From Nothobranchius furzeri (Eukaryota; Chordata; Actinopteri; Cyprinodontiformes; Nothobranchiidae): a DNA stretch of 64,000 nt. Shown in pieces: positions 39,540 to 53,010 of the stretch (position 1 is the first letter of the stretch; each line of letters starts with the position of its first letter). A model generated the notes under the pieces. The model ran no database searches, had not been told where the DNA came from, and was given only the letters and a program-made list of their open reading frames with translations. Both the position numbers and the translations under genes were made by a program. Location of the stretch: positions 10,880,007 through 10,944,006 of the forward strand of contig NC_091756.1 of the NCBI RefSeq assembly GCF_043380555.1, read 5' to 3'.

Positions 39540-42500
39540 TCCAGTTACACATTTGTGGGCTTATAACTTGGCTTCTGAATGTCCTAGAGCGATCAGGTTT
39601 GTTTTAGTGTACTCCAATCAACAGCCCCTACAACCACAAAAAGGAATGGAGTTATTAGCACTTATGGTTTTTAAATGGCACCCAGAATTATGTTGCACGA
39701 AGCACAATTTCACATCATTCTGGGTTCATTTGTGTGAAAACAAGGTCCAATCAGGCTGAAACGTTACAGGAAGGTAGAATCTATTGAGTTGTAAGTGATC
39801 TGAACGTTTCATGATGATAGCACTTTCCTAAGGGGGTCAAACAATGTCCCAAAGGTCACCGGATCTGGTGTCAATTTAAAGAAGTAGTCCAGTTACACAT
39901 TTGTGGGCTTATAACTTGGCTTCTGAATGTCCTAGAGATATCAGGTTTGTTTTAGTGTACTCCAATCAACAGCCCCTACAACCACAAAAAGGAATGGAGT
40001 CATTAGCACTTATGGTTTGTAAATGGCACCCAGAATTATGTTGCACGAAGCACAATTTCACATCATTCTGGGTCCATTTGTGTGAAAACGAGGTCCAATC
40101 AGGCTGAAACGTTACAAGAAGGTAGAATCTATTGAGTTGTAAGTGATCTGAACATTTCATGATGATCGCACATTCCTCTAGGGGGTCAAACCATGTCCCA
40201 AAGGTCACCGGGCCTGGTGTCACTTTAAAGAAGTAGTCCAGTTACACCTTTGTGGGCTTATAACTTGGCTTCTGAATGTCCTAGAGAGGTCAGGTTTGTT
40301 TTAGTGTACTCCAATCAACAGCCCCTACAACCACAAAAAGGAATGGAGTCATTAGCACTTATGGTTTGTAAATGGCACCCAGAATTATGTTGCACGAAGC
40401 ACAATTTCACATCATTCTGGGTTCATTTGTGTGAAAACAAGGTCCAATCAGGCTGAAACGTTACAGGAAGGTAGAATCTATTGAGTTGTAGGTGATCTGA
40501 ACGTTTCATGATGATAGCCCTTTCCTAAGGGGGTCAAACCATGTCCCAAAGGTCACCGGATCTGTTGTCAATTTAAAGAAGTAGTCCAGTTACACATTTG
40601 TGGGCTTATAACTTGGCTTCTGAATGTCCTAGAGAGGTCAGGTTTGTTTTAGTGTACTCCAATCAACAGCCCCTACAACCACAAAAAGGAATGGAGTCAT
40701 TAGCACTTATGGTTTGTAAATATCACCCAGAATTATGTTGCACGAAGCACAATTTCACATCATTCTGGGTCCATTTGTGTTAAAACAAGGTCCAATCAGG
40801 CTGAAACATTACAGGAAGGTAGAATCTATTAAGTTGTAAGTGATCTGAACGTTTCATGATGATAGCACTTCCCTAAAGGGGTCAAACCATGTCCCAAAGG
40901 GCACCGGATCTGGTGTCTAAAGAAGTAGTCCAGTTACAAATTTGTGGGCTTATAACTTGGCTTCTGAATGTCCTAGAGAGATCAGGTTTGTTTTAGTATA
41001 CTCCAGTCAACAGCCCCTACAACCACAAAAAGGAATGGAGTCATTAGACTTATGGTTTTTAAATGGCACCCAGAATTATGTTGCACGAAGCACAATTTCA
41101 CATCATTCTGGGTTCATTTGTGTGAAAACAAGGTCCAATCAGGCTGAAACGTTACAGGAAGGTAGAATCTATTGCGTTGTAAGTGATCTGAACGTTTCAT
41201 GATGATAGCACTTTCCTAAGGGGGTCAAACCATGTCCCAAAGGTCACCGGATCTGGTGTCAATTTAAAGAAGTAGTCCAGTTTCACATTTGTGGGCTTAA
41301 ACCTTGGCTTCTGAATGTCCTAGAGCGATCAGGTTTGTTTTAGTGTACTCCAATCAACAGCCCCTACAACCACAAAAAGGAATGGAGACATTAGCACTTA
41401 TGGTTTTTAAATGGCACCCAGAATTATGTTGCACGAAGCACAATTTCACATCATTCTGGGTTCATTTGTGTAAAAACAAGGTCCAGTCAGGCTGAAACAA
41501 TACAGGAAGGTAGAATCTATTGAGTTGTAAGTGATCTTAACGTTTCAAGATGATCGCACATGCCTATAGGGGGTCAAACCATGTCCCAAATGTCACCGGG
41601 CCTGGTGTCACTTTAAAGAAGTAGTCCAGTTACACCTTTGTGGGCTTATAACTTGGCTTCTGAATGTCCTAGAGAGGTTAGGTTTGTTTTAGTGTACTCC
41701 AATCAACAGCCCCTACAACCACAAAAAGGAATGGAGTCATTAGCACTTATGGTTTTTAAATGGCACCCAGAATTATGTTGCACGAAGCACAATTTCACAT
41801 CATTCTGGGTTCATTTGTGTGAAAACAAGGTCCAATCAGGCTGAAACGTTACAGGAAGGTAGAATCTATTGAGTTGTAAGTGATCTGAACGTTTCATGAT
41901 GATAGCACTTTCCTAAGGGGGTCAAACCATGTCCCAAAGGTCACCGGATCTGATGTCAATTTAAAGAAGTAGTCCAGTTACACATTTGTGGGCTTATAAC
42001 TTGGCTTCTGAATGTCCTAGAGAGATCAGGTTTGTTTTAGTGTACTCCAATCAACAGCCCCTACAACCACAAAAAGGAATGGAGTCATTAGCACTTATGG
42101 TTTGTAAATGGCACCCAGAATTATGTTGCACGAAGCACAATTTCACATCATTCTGGGTCCATTTGTGTGAAAACAAGGTCCAATCAGGCTGAAACATTAC
42201 AGGAAGGTAGAATCTATTAAGTTGTAAGTGATCTGAACGTTTCATGATGATAGCACTTCCCTAAGGGGGTCAAACCATGTCCCAAAGGTCACCGGATCTG
42301 GTGTCTAAAGAAGTAGTCCAGTTACACATTTGTGGGCTTATAACTTGGCTTCTGAATGTCCTAGAGAGATCAAGTTTGTTTTAGTGTACTCCAATCAACA
42401 GCCCCTACAACCACAAAATGAATGGAGTCATTAGCACTTATGGTTTGTAAATGGCACCCAGAATTATGTTGCACGAAGCACAATTTCACATCATTCTGGG

Positions 42501-45500
42501 TCCATTTGTGTGAAAACAAGGTCCAATCAGGCTGAAACGTTACAAGAAGGTAGAATCTATTGAGTTCTAAGTGATCTGAACGTTTCATGATGATCTCACA
42601 TTCCCATAGGGGGTCAAACCATGTCCCAAAGGTCACCGGGCCTGGTGTCACTTTAAAGAAGTTGTCCAGTTACACCTTTGTGGGCTTATAACTTGGCTTC
42701 TGAATGTCCTAGAGAGGTCAGGTTTGTTTTAGTGTACTCCAATCAACAGCCCCTACAACCACAAAAAGGAATGGAGTCATTAGCACTTATGGTTTGTAAA
42801 TGGCACCCAGAATTATGTTGCACGAAGCACAATTTCACATCATTCTGGGTCCATTTGTGTGAAAACAAGGTCCAATCAGGCTGAAACGTTACAGGAAGGT
42901 AGAATCTATTGAGTTGTAAGTGATCTGAACGTTTCATGATGATAGCACTTTCCTAAGGGGGTCAAACCATGTCCCAAAGGTCACCGGATCTGGTGTCAAT
43001 TTAAAGTAGTAGTACAGTTACACATTTGTGGGCTTATAACTTGGCTTCTGAATGTCCTAGAGCGATCAGGTTTGCTTTAGTGTACTCCAATCAACAGCCC
43101 CTACAACCACAAAAAGGAATGGAGACATTAGCACTTATGGTTTTTAAATGGCACCCAGAATTATGTTGCACGAAGCACAATTTCACATCATTCTGGGTTC
43201 ATTTGTGTGAAAACAAGGTCCAATCAGGCTGAAACGTTACAGGAAGGTAGAATCTACTGAGTTGTAAGTGATCTGAACGTTTCATGATGATAGCACTTTC
43301 CTCAGGGGGTTAAACGATGTCCCAAAGATCACCGGATCTGGTGTCAATTTAAAGAAGTAGTCCAGTTACACATTTGTGGGCTTATAACTTGGCTTCTGAA
43401 TGTCCTAGAGAGATCAGGTTTGTTTTAGTGTACTCCAATCAACAGCCCCTACAACCACAAAAAGGAATGGAGTTATTAGCACTAATGGTTTGTAAATGGC
43501 ACCCAGAATTATGTTGCACGAAGCACAATTTCACATCATTCTGGGTCCATTTGTGTGAAAACAAGGTCCAATCAGGCTGAAACGCTACAAGAAGGTAGAA
43601 TCTATTGAGTTGTAAGTGATCTGAACGTTTCAAGATGATCGCACATTCCTATAGGGGGTAAAACCATGTCCCAAAGGTCACCGGGCCTGGTGTCACTTTA
43701 AAGAAGTAGTCCAGTTACACCTTTGTGGGCTTATAACTTGGCTTCTGAATGTCCTAGAGAGGTTAGGTTTGTTTTAGTGTACTCCAATCAACAGCCCCTA
43801 CAACCACAAAAAGGAATGGAGTAATTAGCACTTATGGTTTGTAAATGGCACCCAGAATTAAGTTGCACGAAGCACAATTTCACATCATTCTGGGTCCATT
43901 TGTGTGAAAACAAGGTCCAATCAGGCTGAAACGTTACAGGAAGGTAGAATCTATTGAATTGTAAGTGATCTGAACGTTTCATGATGATAGCACTTTCCTA
44001 AGGGGGTCAAACCATGTCCCAAAGGTCACCGGATCTGGTGTCAATTTAAAGAAGTAGTCCAGTTACACATTTGTGGGCTTATAACTTGGCTTCTGAATGT
44101 CCTAGAGCGATCAGGTTTGCTTTAGTGTACTCCAATCAACAGCCCCTACAACCACAAAAAGGAATGGAGACATTAGCACTTATGGTTTTTAAATGGCACC
44201 CAGAATTATGTTGCACGAAGCACAATTTCACATCATTCTGGGTTCATTTGTGTGAAAACAAGGTCCAATCAGGCTGAAACAATACAGGAAGGTAGAATCT
44301 ATTGAGTTGTAAGTGATCTGAACGTTTCATGATGATCGCACTTTCCTAAGGGGGTCAAACCATGTCCCAAAGGTCACCGGATCTGGTGTCACTTTAAAGA
44401 AGTAGTCCAGTTACACATTTGTGGGCTTATAACTTGGCTTCTGAATGTCCTAGAGAGGTCAGGGTTGTTTTAGTGTACTCCAATCAACAGCCCCTACAAC
44501 CACAAAAAGGAATGGAGTCATTAGCACTTATGGTTTTTAAATGGCACCCAGAATTATGTTGCACGAAGCACAATTTCACATCATTCTGGGTTCATTTGTG
44601 TGAAAACAAGGTCCAATCAGGCTGAAACGTTACAGGAAGGTAGAATCTACTGAGTTGTAAGTGATCTGAACGTTTCATGATGATAGCACTTTCCTCAGGG
44701 GGTTAAACCATGTCCCAAAGATCACCGGATCTGGTGTCAATTTAAAGAAGTAGTCCAGTTACACATTTGTGGGCTTATAACTTGGCTTCTGAATGTCCTA
44801 GAGAGATCAGGTTTGTTTTAGTGTACTCCAATCAACAGCCCCTACAACCACAAAAAGGAACGGAGTTATTAGCACTAATGGTTTGTTAATGGCACCCAGA
44901 ATTATGTTGCACGAAGCACAATTTCACATCATTCTGGGTCCATTTGTGTGAAAACAAGGTCCAATCAGGCTGAAACGCTACAAGAAGGTAGAATCTATTG
45001 AGTTGTAAGTGATCTGAACGTTTCAAGATGATCGCACATTCCTATAGGGGGTAAAACCATGTCCCAAAGGTCACCGGGCCTGGTGTCACTTTAAAGAAGT
45101 AGTCCAGTTACACCTTTGTGGGCTTATAACTTGGCTTCTGAATGTCCTAGAGAGGTTAGGTTTGTTTTAGTGTACTCCAATCAACAGCCCCTACAACCAC
45201 AAAAAGGAATAGAGTAATTAGCACTTATGGTTTGTAAATGGCACCCAGAATTATGTTGCACGAAGCACAATTTCACATCATTCTGGGTCCATTTGTGTGA
45301 AAACAAGGTCCAATCAGGCTGAAACGCTACAAGAAGGTAGAATCTATTGAGTTGTAAGTGATCTGAACGTTTCAAGATGATCGCACATTCCTGTAGGGGG
45401 TAAAACCATGTCCCAAAGGTCACCGGGCCTGGTGTCACTTTAAAGAAGTAGTCCAGTTACACCTTTGTGGGCTTATAACTTGGCTTCTGAATATCCTAGA

Positions 45501-48500
45501 GAGGTCAGGTTTGTTTTAGAGTACTCCAATTAGCAGCCCCCCATACCACTAAAAGGAATGAAGTCATTAGCATTTATGGTTTGTAAATGGCACCCAGAAT
45601 TATGTTGCACGAAGCACAATTTCACATCATTCTGGGTCAATTTGTGTGAAAACAAGGTCCAATCCGGCTGAAACGCTACAAGAAGGTAGAATCTATTGAG
45701 TTGTAAGTGATCTGAACGTTTCAAGATGATCGCACATTCCTATAGGGGGTCAAACCATGTCCCAAAGGTCACCGGGCCAAGTGTCACTTTAAAGAAGTAG
45801 TCCAGTTACACCTTTGTGGGCTTATAACTTGGCTTCTTAATGTCCTAGAGAGATCAGGTTTGTTTTAGTATACTCCATTCAACAGCCCCTACAACCACAA
45901 AAAGGAATGGAGTCATTAGCACTTATGGTTTGTAAATGGCACCCAGAATTATGTTGCACGAAGCACAATTTCACATCATTCTGGGTTCATTTGTGTGAAA
46001 ACAAGGTCCAATCAGGCTGCAACGTTACAGGAAGGTAGAATCTATTTAGTTGTAAGTGATCTGAACGTTTCATGATGATAGCGCTTTCCTAAGGGGATCA
46101 AACCATGTCCCAAAGGTCACCGGATCTGGTGTCAATTTAAAGAAGTAGTCCAGTTACACCTTTGTGGGCTTATAACTTGGCTTCTGAATGTCCTAGAGAG
46201 ATCAAGTTTGTTTTAGTGTACTCCAATCAGCAGCCCCTACAACCACAAAAGGAATGGAGTCATTAGCACTTATGGTTTGTAAATGGCACCCAGAATTATG
46301 TTGCACGAAGCACAATTTCACATCATTCTGGGTCCATTTGTGTGAAAACAAGGTCCAATCAGGCTGAAACGTTACAAGAAGGTAGAATCTATTGAGTTGT
46401 AAGTGATCTGAACGTTTCATGATGATCTCACATTCCCATAGGGGGTCAAACCATGTCCCAAAGGTCACCGGGCCTGGTGTCACTTTAAAGAAGTAGTCCA
46501 GTTACACCTTTGTGGGCTTATAACTTGGCTTCTGAATGTCCTAGAGAGGTCAGGTTTGTTTTAGTGTACTCCAATCAACAGCCCCTACAACCACAAAAAG
46601 GAATGGAGTCATTAGCACTTATGGTTTGTAAATGGCACCCAGAATTATGTTGCACGAAGCACAATTTCACATCATTCTGGGTCCATTTGTGTGAAAACAA
46701 GGTCCAATCAGGCTGAAACGTTACAGGAATGTAGAATCTATTGAGTTGTAAGTGATCTGAACGTTTCATGATGATAGCACTTTCCTAAGGGGGTCAAACC
46801 ATGTCCCAAAGGTCACCGGATCTGGTGTCAATTTAAAGTAGTAGTCCAGTTACACATTTGTGGACTTATAACTTGGCTTCTGAATGTCCTAGAGAGATCA
46901 GGTTTGCTTTAATGTACTCCAATCAACAGCCCCTACAACCACAAAAAGGAATGGAGTCATTAGCATTTATGGTTTGTAAATGGCACCCAGAATTATGTTG
47001 CACGAAGCACAATTTCACATCATTCTGGGTTCATTTGTGTGAAAACAAGGTCCAATCCGGCTGAAACGTTACAGGAAGGTAGAATCTATTGAGTTGTAAG
47101 TGATCTGAACGTTTCATGATGATAGCACTTTCCTAAGGGGGTCAAACCATGTCCCAAAGGTCACCGGATCTGGTGTCAATTTAAAGAAGTAGTCCAGTTA
47201 CACATTTGTGGGCATATAACTTGGCTTCTGAATGTCCTAGAGCGATCAGGTTTGCTTTAGTGTACTCCAATCAACAGCCCCTACAACCACAAAAAGGAAT
47301 GGAGACATTAGCACTTATGGTTTTTAAATGGCACCCAGAATTATGTTGCACGAAGCACAATTTCACATCATTCTGGGTTCATTTGTGTGAAAACAAGGTC
47401 CAATCAGGCTGAAACAATACAGGAAGTTAGAATCTATTGAGTTGTAAGTGATCTGAACGTTTCATGATGATCGCACTTTCCTAAGGGGGTCAAACCATGT
47501 CCCAAAGGTCACTGGATCTGGTGTCACTTTAAAGAAGTAGTCCAGTTACACATTTGTGGGCTTATAACTTGGCTTCTGAATGTCCTAGAGAGGTCAGGGT
47601 TGTTTTAGTGTACTCCAATCAACAGCCCCTACAACCACAAAAAGGAATGGAGTCATTAGCACTTATGGTTTTTAAATGGCACCCAGAATTATGTTGCACG
47701 AAGCACAATTTCACATCATTCTGGGTTCATTTGTGTGAAAACAAGGTCCAATCAGGCTGAAACGTTACAGGAAGGTAGAATCTACTGAGTTGTAAGTGAT
47801 CTGAACGTTTCATGATGATAGCACTTTCCTAAGGGGGTCAAACGATGTCCCAAAGATCACCGGATCTGGTGTCAATTTAAAGAACTAGTCCAGTTACACA
47901 TTTGTGGGCTTATAACTTGGCTTCTGAATGTCCTAGAGAGATCAGGTTTGTTTTAGTGTACTCCAATCAACAGCCCCTACAACCACAAAAAGGAATGGAG
48001 TCATTAGCACTTATGGTTTGTAAATGGCACCCAGAATTATGTTGCACGAAGCACAATTTCACATCATTCTGGGTCCATTTGTGTGAAAACAAGGTCCAAT
48101 CAGGCTGAAACGTTACAGGAAGGTAGAATCTATTGAGTTGTAAGTGATCTGAACGTTTCATGATGATAGCACTTTCCTAAGGGGGTCAAACCATGTCCCA
48201 AAGGTCACCGGATCTGGTGTCAATTTAAAGAAGTAGTCCAGTTACACCTTTGTGGGCTTATAACTTGGCTTCTGAATATCCTAGAGAGGTCAGGTTTGTT
48301 TTAGAGTACTCCAATTAGCAGCCCCCATTACCACTAAAAGGAATGAAGTCATTAGCATTTATGGTTTGTAAATGGCACCCAGAATTATGTTGCACGAAGC
48401 ACAATTTCACATCATTCTGGGTTCATTTGTGTGAAAACAAGGTCCAATCAGGCTGAAACGTTACAGGAAGGTAGAATCTATTTAGTTGTAAGTGATCTGA

Positions 48501-49129
48501 ACGTTTCATGATGATAGCACTTTCCTAAGGGGGTCAAACCATGTCCCAAAGGTCACCGGGCCTGGTGTCACTTTAAAGAAGTAGTCCAGTTACACATTCG
48601 TGGGCTTATAACTTGGCTTCTGAATGTCCTAGAGAGATCAGGTTTGTTTTAATGTACTCCAATCAACAGCCCCTACAACCACAAAAAGGAATGGAGTCAT
48701 TAGCATTTATGGTTTGTAAATGGCACCCAGAATTATGTTGCACGAAGCACAATTTCACATCATTCTGGGTTCATTTGTGTGAAAACAAGGTCCAATCAGG
48801 CTGAAACGTTACAGGAAGGTAGAATCTATTTAGTTGTAAGTGATCTGAACGTTTCATGATGATAGCGCTTTCCTAAGGGGATCAAACTATGTCCCAAAGG
48901 TCACCGGATCTGGTGTCAATTTAAAGAAGTAGTCCAGTTACACCTTTGTGGGCTTATAACTTGGCTTCTGAATATCCTAGAGAGGTCAGGTTTGTTTTAG
49001 AGTACTCCAATTAGCAGCCCCCATTACCACTAAAAGGAATGAAGTCATTAGCATTTATGGTTTGTAAATGGCACCCAGAATTATGTTGCACGAAGCACAA
49101 TTTCACATCATTCTGGGTCAATTTGTGTG

Positions 49130-49240
49130 AAAACAAGGTCCAATTTGGCTGAAACGCTACAAGAAGGTAGAATCTATTGAGTTGCCTACAACCACAAAAA
49201 GGAATGGAGATATTAGCACTTATGGTTTGTAAATGGCACC
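49130..49240 (+). repeat. Truncated monomer with 183-bp internal deletion
   Basis: At 49184/49185 the text runs from ...ATTGAGTTG straight into CCTACAACCACAAAAAGG, skipping 183 bp that normally lie between them. The spacing of neighbouring monomers confirms it: the markers at 48598 and 49459 are 861 bp apart and not three full units. This is the only large internal deletion of a monomer I found in the window apart from the island. The fused frame across it is not a gene. Confidence 0.88.
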
Positions 49241-50118
49241 CAGAATTATGTTGCACGAAGCACAATTTCACATCATTCTGGGTTCATTTGTGTGAAAACA
49301 AGGTCCAATCAGGCTGAAACGTTACAGGAAGGTAGAATCTACTGAGTTGTAAGTGATCTGAACGTTTCATGATGATAGCACTTTCCTAATGGGGTCAAAC
49401 CATGTCCCAAAGGTCACCGGATCTGGTGTTAATTTAAAGAAGCAGTCCAGTTACACATTTGTGGGCTTATAACATGGCTTCTGAATGTCCTAGAGAGATC
49501 AGGTTTGTTTTAATGTACTCCAATCAACAGCCCCTACAACCACAAAAAGGAATGGAGATATTAGCACTTATGGTTTGTAAATGGCACCCAGAATTATGTT
49601 GCACGAAGCACAATTTCACATCATTCTGGGTTCATTTGTGTGTAAACAAGGTCCAATCAGGCTGAAACGTTACAGGAAGGTAGAATCTACTGAGTTGTAA
49701 GTGATCTGAACGTTTCATAATCATAGCACTTTCCTAATGGGGTCAAACCATGTCCCAAAGGTCACCGGAACTGGCGTCAATTTAAACAAGTAGTCCAGTT
49801 ACACATTTGTGGGCTTATAACTTGGCTTATGAATGTCCTAGAGAGATCAGGTTTGTTTTAGCGTACTCCAATTAACAGCCCCCATTACCCCAAAAAGGAA
49901 TGGAGTCATTAGCACTTATGGTTTTTAAATGGCACCCAGAATTATGTTGCACGAAGCACAATTTCACATCATTCTGGGTTCATTTGTGTGAAAACAAGGT
50001 CCAATCAGGCTGAAACGTTACAGGAAGGTAGAATCTATTGAGTTGCAAGTGATCTGAATGTTTCATGATGATAGCACTTTCCTAAGGGGGTCAAACCATG
50101 TCCCAAAAGTCACCGGAT

Positions 50119-50122
50119 CTGG
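50119..50122. other. Head-to-head orientation switch (inversion breakpoint)
   Basis: Sequence reads in + direction through CACCGGATCTGG, then continues as GGACTACTTCTTTAAAGTG, which is the - direction text. The four bases CTGG belong to both parents (GGATCTGGTGTC and GTAACTGGACTAC), so the breakpoint has 4-bp microhomology. No spacer or foreign sequence lies between. The - side right after it resembles the reverse complement of 35.9 kb downwards, with CACCAGGCCTGGTG and CAACTCTATAG marks. It could be a real inversion or inverted duplication, or an assembly join. Confidence 0.9.
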
Positions 50123-50140
50123 ACTACTTCTTTAAAGTGA

Positions 50141-50154
50141 CACCAGGCCTGGTG
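50141..50154. repeat. 14-bp palindrome CACCAGGCCTGGTG in a monomer variant
   Basis: Most monomers of this subtype read CACCGGGCCTGGTG, an imperfect dyad. One transition makes it a perfect palindrome here and near 35909, 54329, 56775 and 59215. It marks a monomer lineage; no function is inferred. Confidence 0.65.
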
Positions 50155-51179
50155 ACCTTTGGGACATGGTTTGACCCCCTATAGGAATGTGCGATCATCA
50201 TGAAACGTTCAGATCACTTACAACTCTATAGATTCTACCTTCCTGTAACGTTTCAGCCTGATTGGACCTTGTTTTCACACAAATGAACCCAGAATGATGT
50301 GAAATTGTGCTTCGTGCAACATTATTCTGGGTGCCATTTAAAAACCATAAGTGCTAATGACTCCATTCATTTTTGGGGTAATGGGGGCTGTTAATTGGAG
50401 TACTCTAAAACAAACCTGACCTCTCTAGGATATTCAGAAGCCAAGTTATAAGCCCACAAATGTGTAACTGGACTACTTCTTTAAAGTGACACCAGACCCG
50501 GTGACCTTTGGGACATGGTTTGACCCTCTATAGGAATGTGCGATCATCTTGAAACGTTCATATGTCACTTACAACTCAATAGATTCTACATTCTTGTAAC
50601 GTTTCAGCCTGATTGCACCTTGTTTTCACACAAATGGACCCAGAATGATTGAAATTGTGCTTCGTGCAATATAATTCTGGGTGCCATTTACAAACCATAA
50701 GTGCTAATGACTCCATTCCTTTTTTGTGGTTGTAGGGGCTGTTGATTGGAGTACATTAAAACAAACCTGATCTCTCTAGGACATTCAGAAGCCAAGTTAT
50801 AAGCCCACAAATGTGTAACTGGACTACTTCTTTAAATTGACACCAGATCCGGTGACCTTTGGGACATGTTTTGACCCCCTATAGGAATGTGCTATCATCA
50901 TGAAACGTTCAGATCACTTACAATTCAATGGATTCTACCTTTCTGTAATGTTTCAGCCTGATTGGACCTTGTTTTCACACAAATGAACCCAGAATGATGT
51001 GAAATTGTGCTTCGTGCAACATAATTCTGGGTGCCATTTACAAACCATAAGTGCTAATGACTCCATTCCTTTTTGTGGTTGTAGGGGCTGTTGATTGGAG
51101 TACACTAAAACAAACCTGACCTCTCTAGGACATTCAGAAGCCAAGTTATAAGCCCACAAATGTGTAACTGGACTACTTC

Positions 51180-53010
51180 TTTAAAGTGACACCAGATCCG
51201 CTGACCTTTGGGACATGGTTTGACCCCCTATAGGAATGTGCGATCATCATGAAACGTTCAGATCACTTACAACTCAATAGATTATACCTTCTTGTAACGT
51301 TTCAGCCTGATTGGATCTTGTTTTCACACAAATGGACCCAGAATGATGTGAAATTGTGCTTCATGCAACATAATTCTGGGTGCCATTTACAAACCATAAG
51401 TGCTTATGACTCCATTCCTTTTTGTGGTTGTAGGGGCTGTTGATTGGAGTACACTAAAACAAACCTGATCTCTCTAGGACATTCAGAAGCCAAGTTATAA
51501 GCCCACAAATGTGTAACTGGACTACTTCTTTAAATTGACACCATATCCGGTGACCTTTGGGACATGGTTTGACCCCCTTAGGAAAGTGCTATCATCATGA
51601 AACGTTCAGATCACTTACAACTCAATAGATTCTACCTTCCTGTAACGTTTCAGCCTGATTGGACCTTGTTTTCACACAAATGAACACAGAATGATGTGAA
51701 ATTGTGCTTTGTGCAACATAATTCTGGGTGCCATTTAAAAACCATAAGTGCTAATGACTCCATTCCTTTTTGGGGTAATGGGGGCTGTTAATTGGAGTAC
51801 TCTAAAACAAACCTGACCTCTCTAGGATATTCAGAAGCCAAGTTATAAGACCACAAAGGTGTAACTGCACTACTTCTTTAAAGTGACACCAGGCCCGGTG
51901 ACCTTTGGGACATGATTTGACCCTCTATAGGAATGTACGATCATCTTGAAACGTTCATGTCACTTACAACTCAATAGATTCTACCTTCCTGTAACGTTTC
52001 AGCCTGATTGGACCTTGTTTTCACACAAATGGACCCAGAATGATGTGAAATTGTGCTTCGTGCAACATAATTCTGGGTGCCATTTACAAACCATAAGTGC
52101 TAATGACTCCATTCCTTTTTGTGGTTGTAGGGGCTGTTGAATGGAGTACACTAAAACAAACCTGACCTCTCTAGGACATTCAGAAGCCAAGTTATAAGCC
52201 CACAAATGTGTAACTGGACTACTTCTTTAAAGTGACACCAGATCCGGTGACCTTTGGGAAATGGTTTGACCCCCTATAGGAACGTGCGATCATCATGAAA
52301 CGTTCAGATCACTTACAACTCAATAGATTATACCTTCTTGTAACGTTTCAGCCTGATTGGACCTTGTTTTCACACAAATGGACCCAGAATGATGTGAAAT
52401 TGTGCTTCGTGCAACATAATTCTGGGTGCCATTTACAAACCATAAGTGCTTATGACTCCATTCCTTTTTGTGGTTGTAGGGGCTGTTGATTGGAGTACAC
52501 TAAAACAAACCTGATCTCTCTAGGACATTCAGAAGCCAAGTTATAAGCCCACAAATGTGTAACTGGACTACTTCTTTAAATTGACACCATATCCGGTGAC
52601 CTTTGGGACATGGTTTGACCCCCTTAGGAAAGTGCTATCATCATGAAACGTTCAGATCACTTACAACTCAATAGATTCTACCTTCCTGTAACGTTTCAGC
52701 CTGATTGGACCTTGTTTTCATACAAATGAACACAGAATGATGTGAAATTGTGCTTTGTGCAACATAATTCTGGGTGCTATTTAAAAACCATAAGTGCTAA
52801 TGACTCCATTCCTTTTTGGGGTAATGGGGGCTGTTAATTGGAGTACTCTAAAACAAACCTGACCTCTCTAGGATATTCGGAAGCCAAGTTATAAGACCAC
52901 AAAGGTGTAACTGCACTACTTCTTTAAAGTGACACCAGGCCCGGTGACCTTTGGGACATGATTTGACCCTCTATAGGAATGTGCGATCATCTTGAAACGT
53001 TCATGTCACT
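51180..53010 (-). repeat. 3-monomer higher-order repeat, 1,046 bp unit
   Basis: Variants at 51249 and 51946 recur at 52295 and 52992, both 1,046 bp on. Nearly two copies are present. Marks include GATTATACCTTCTTG, AATGAACACAGAATG and AAGACCACAAAGG in the same order. It grades into the 7-monomer block on the right. Confidence 0.8.

Larger units (their letters stand above)
39525..50122 (+). repeat. Satellite array block 2, + orientation
   Basis: About 30 monomers with the same landmarks and direction as block 1, beginning inside a monomer at ACTTTAAAGAAG and ending at the orientation switch. The CCCCTACAACCAC subtype dominates, unlike the mixed composition of block 1. Local higher-order copies are visible: 43026 and 44071 (1,045 bp), 44071 to 47206 and 44419 to 47554 (3,135 bp), and 42370 to 46202 with 42678 to 46510 (3,832 bp). 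Several monomers here carry private changes such as GAGCGATCAGG, GAAACAATACAGG, GTCTAAAGAAG (loss of AATTT) and AATGAAGTCATTAGC. Confidence 0.97.
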
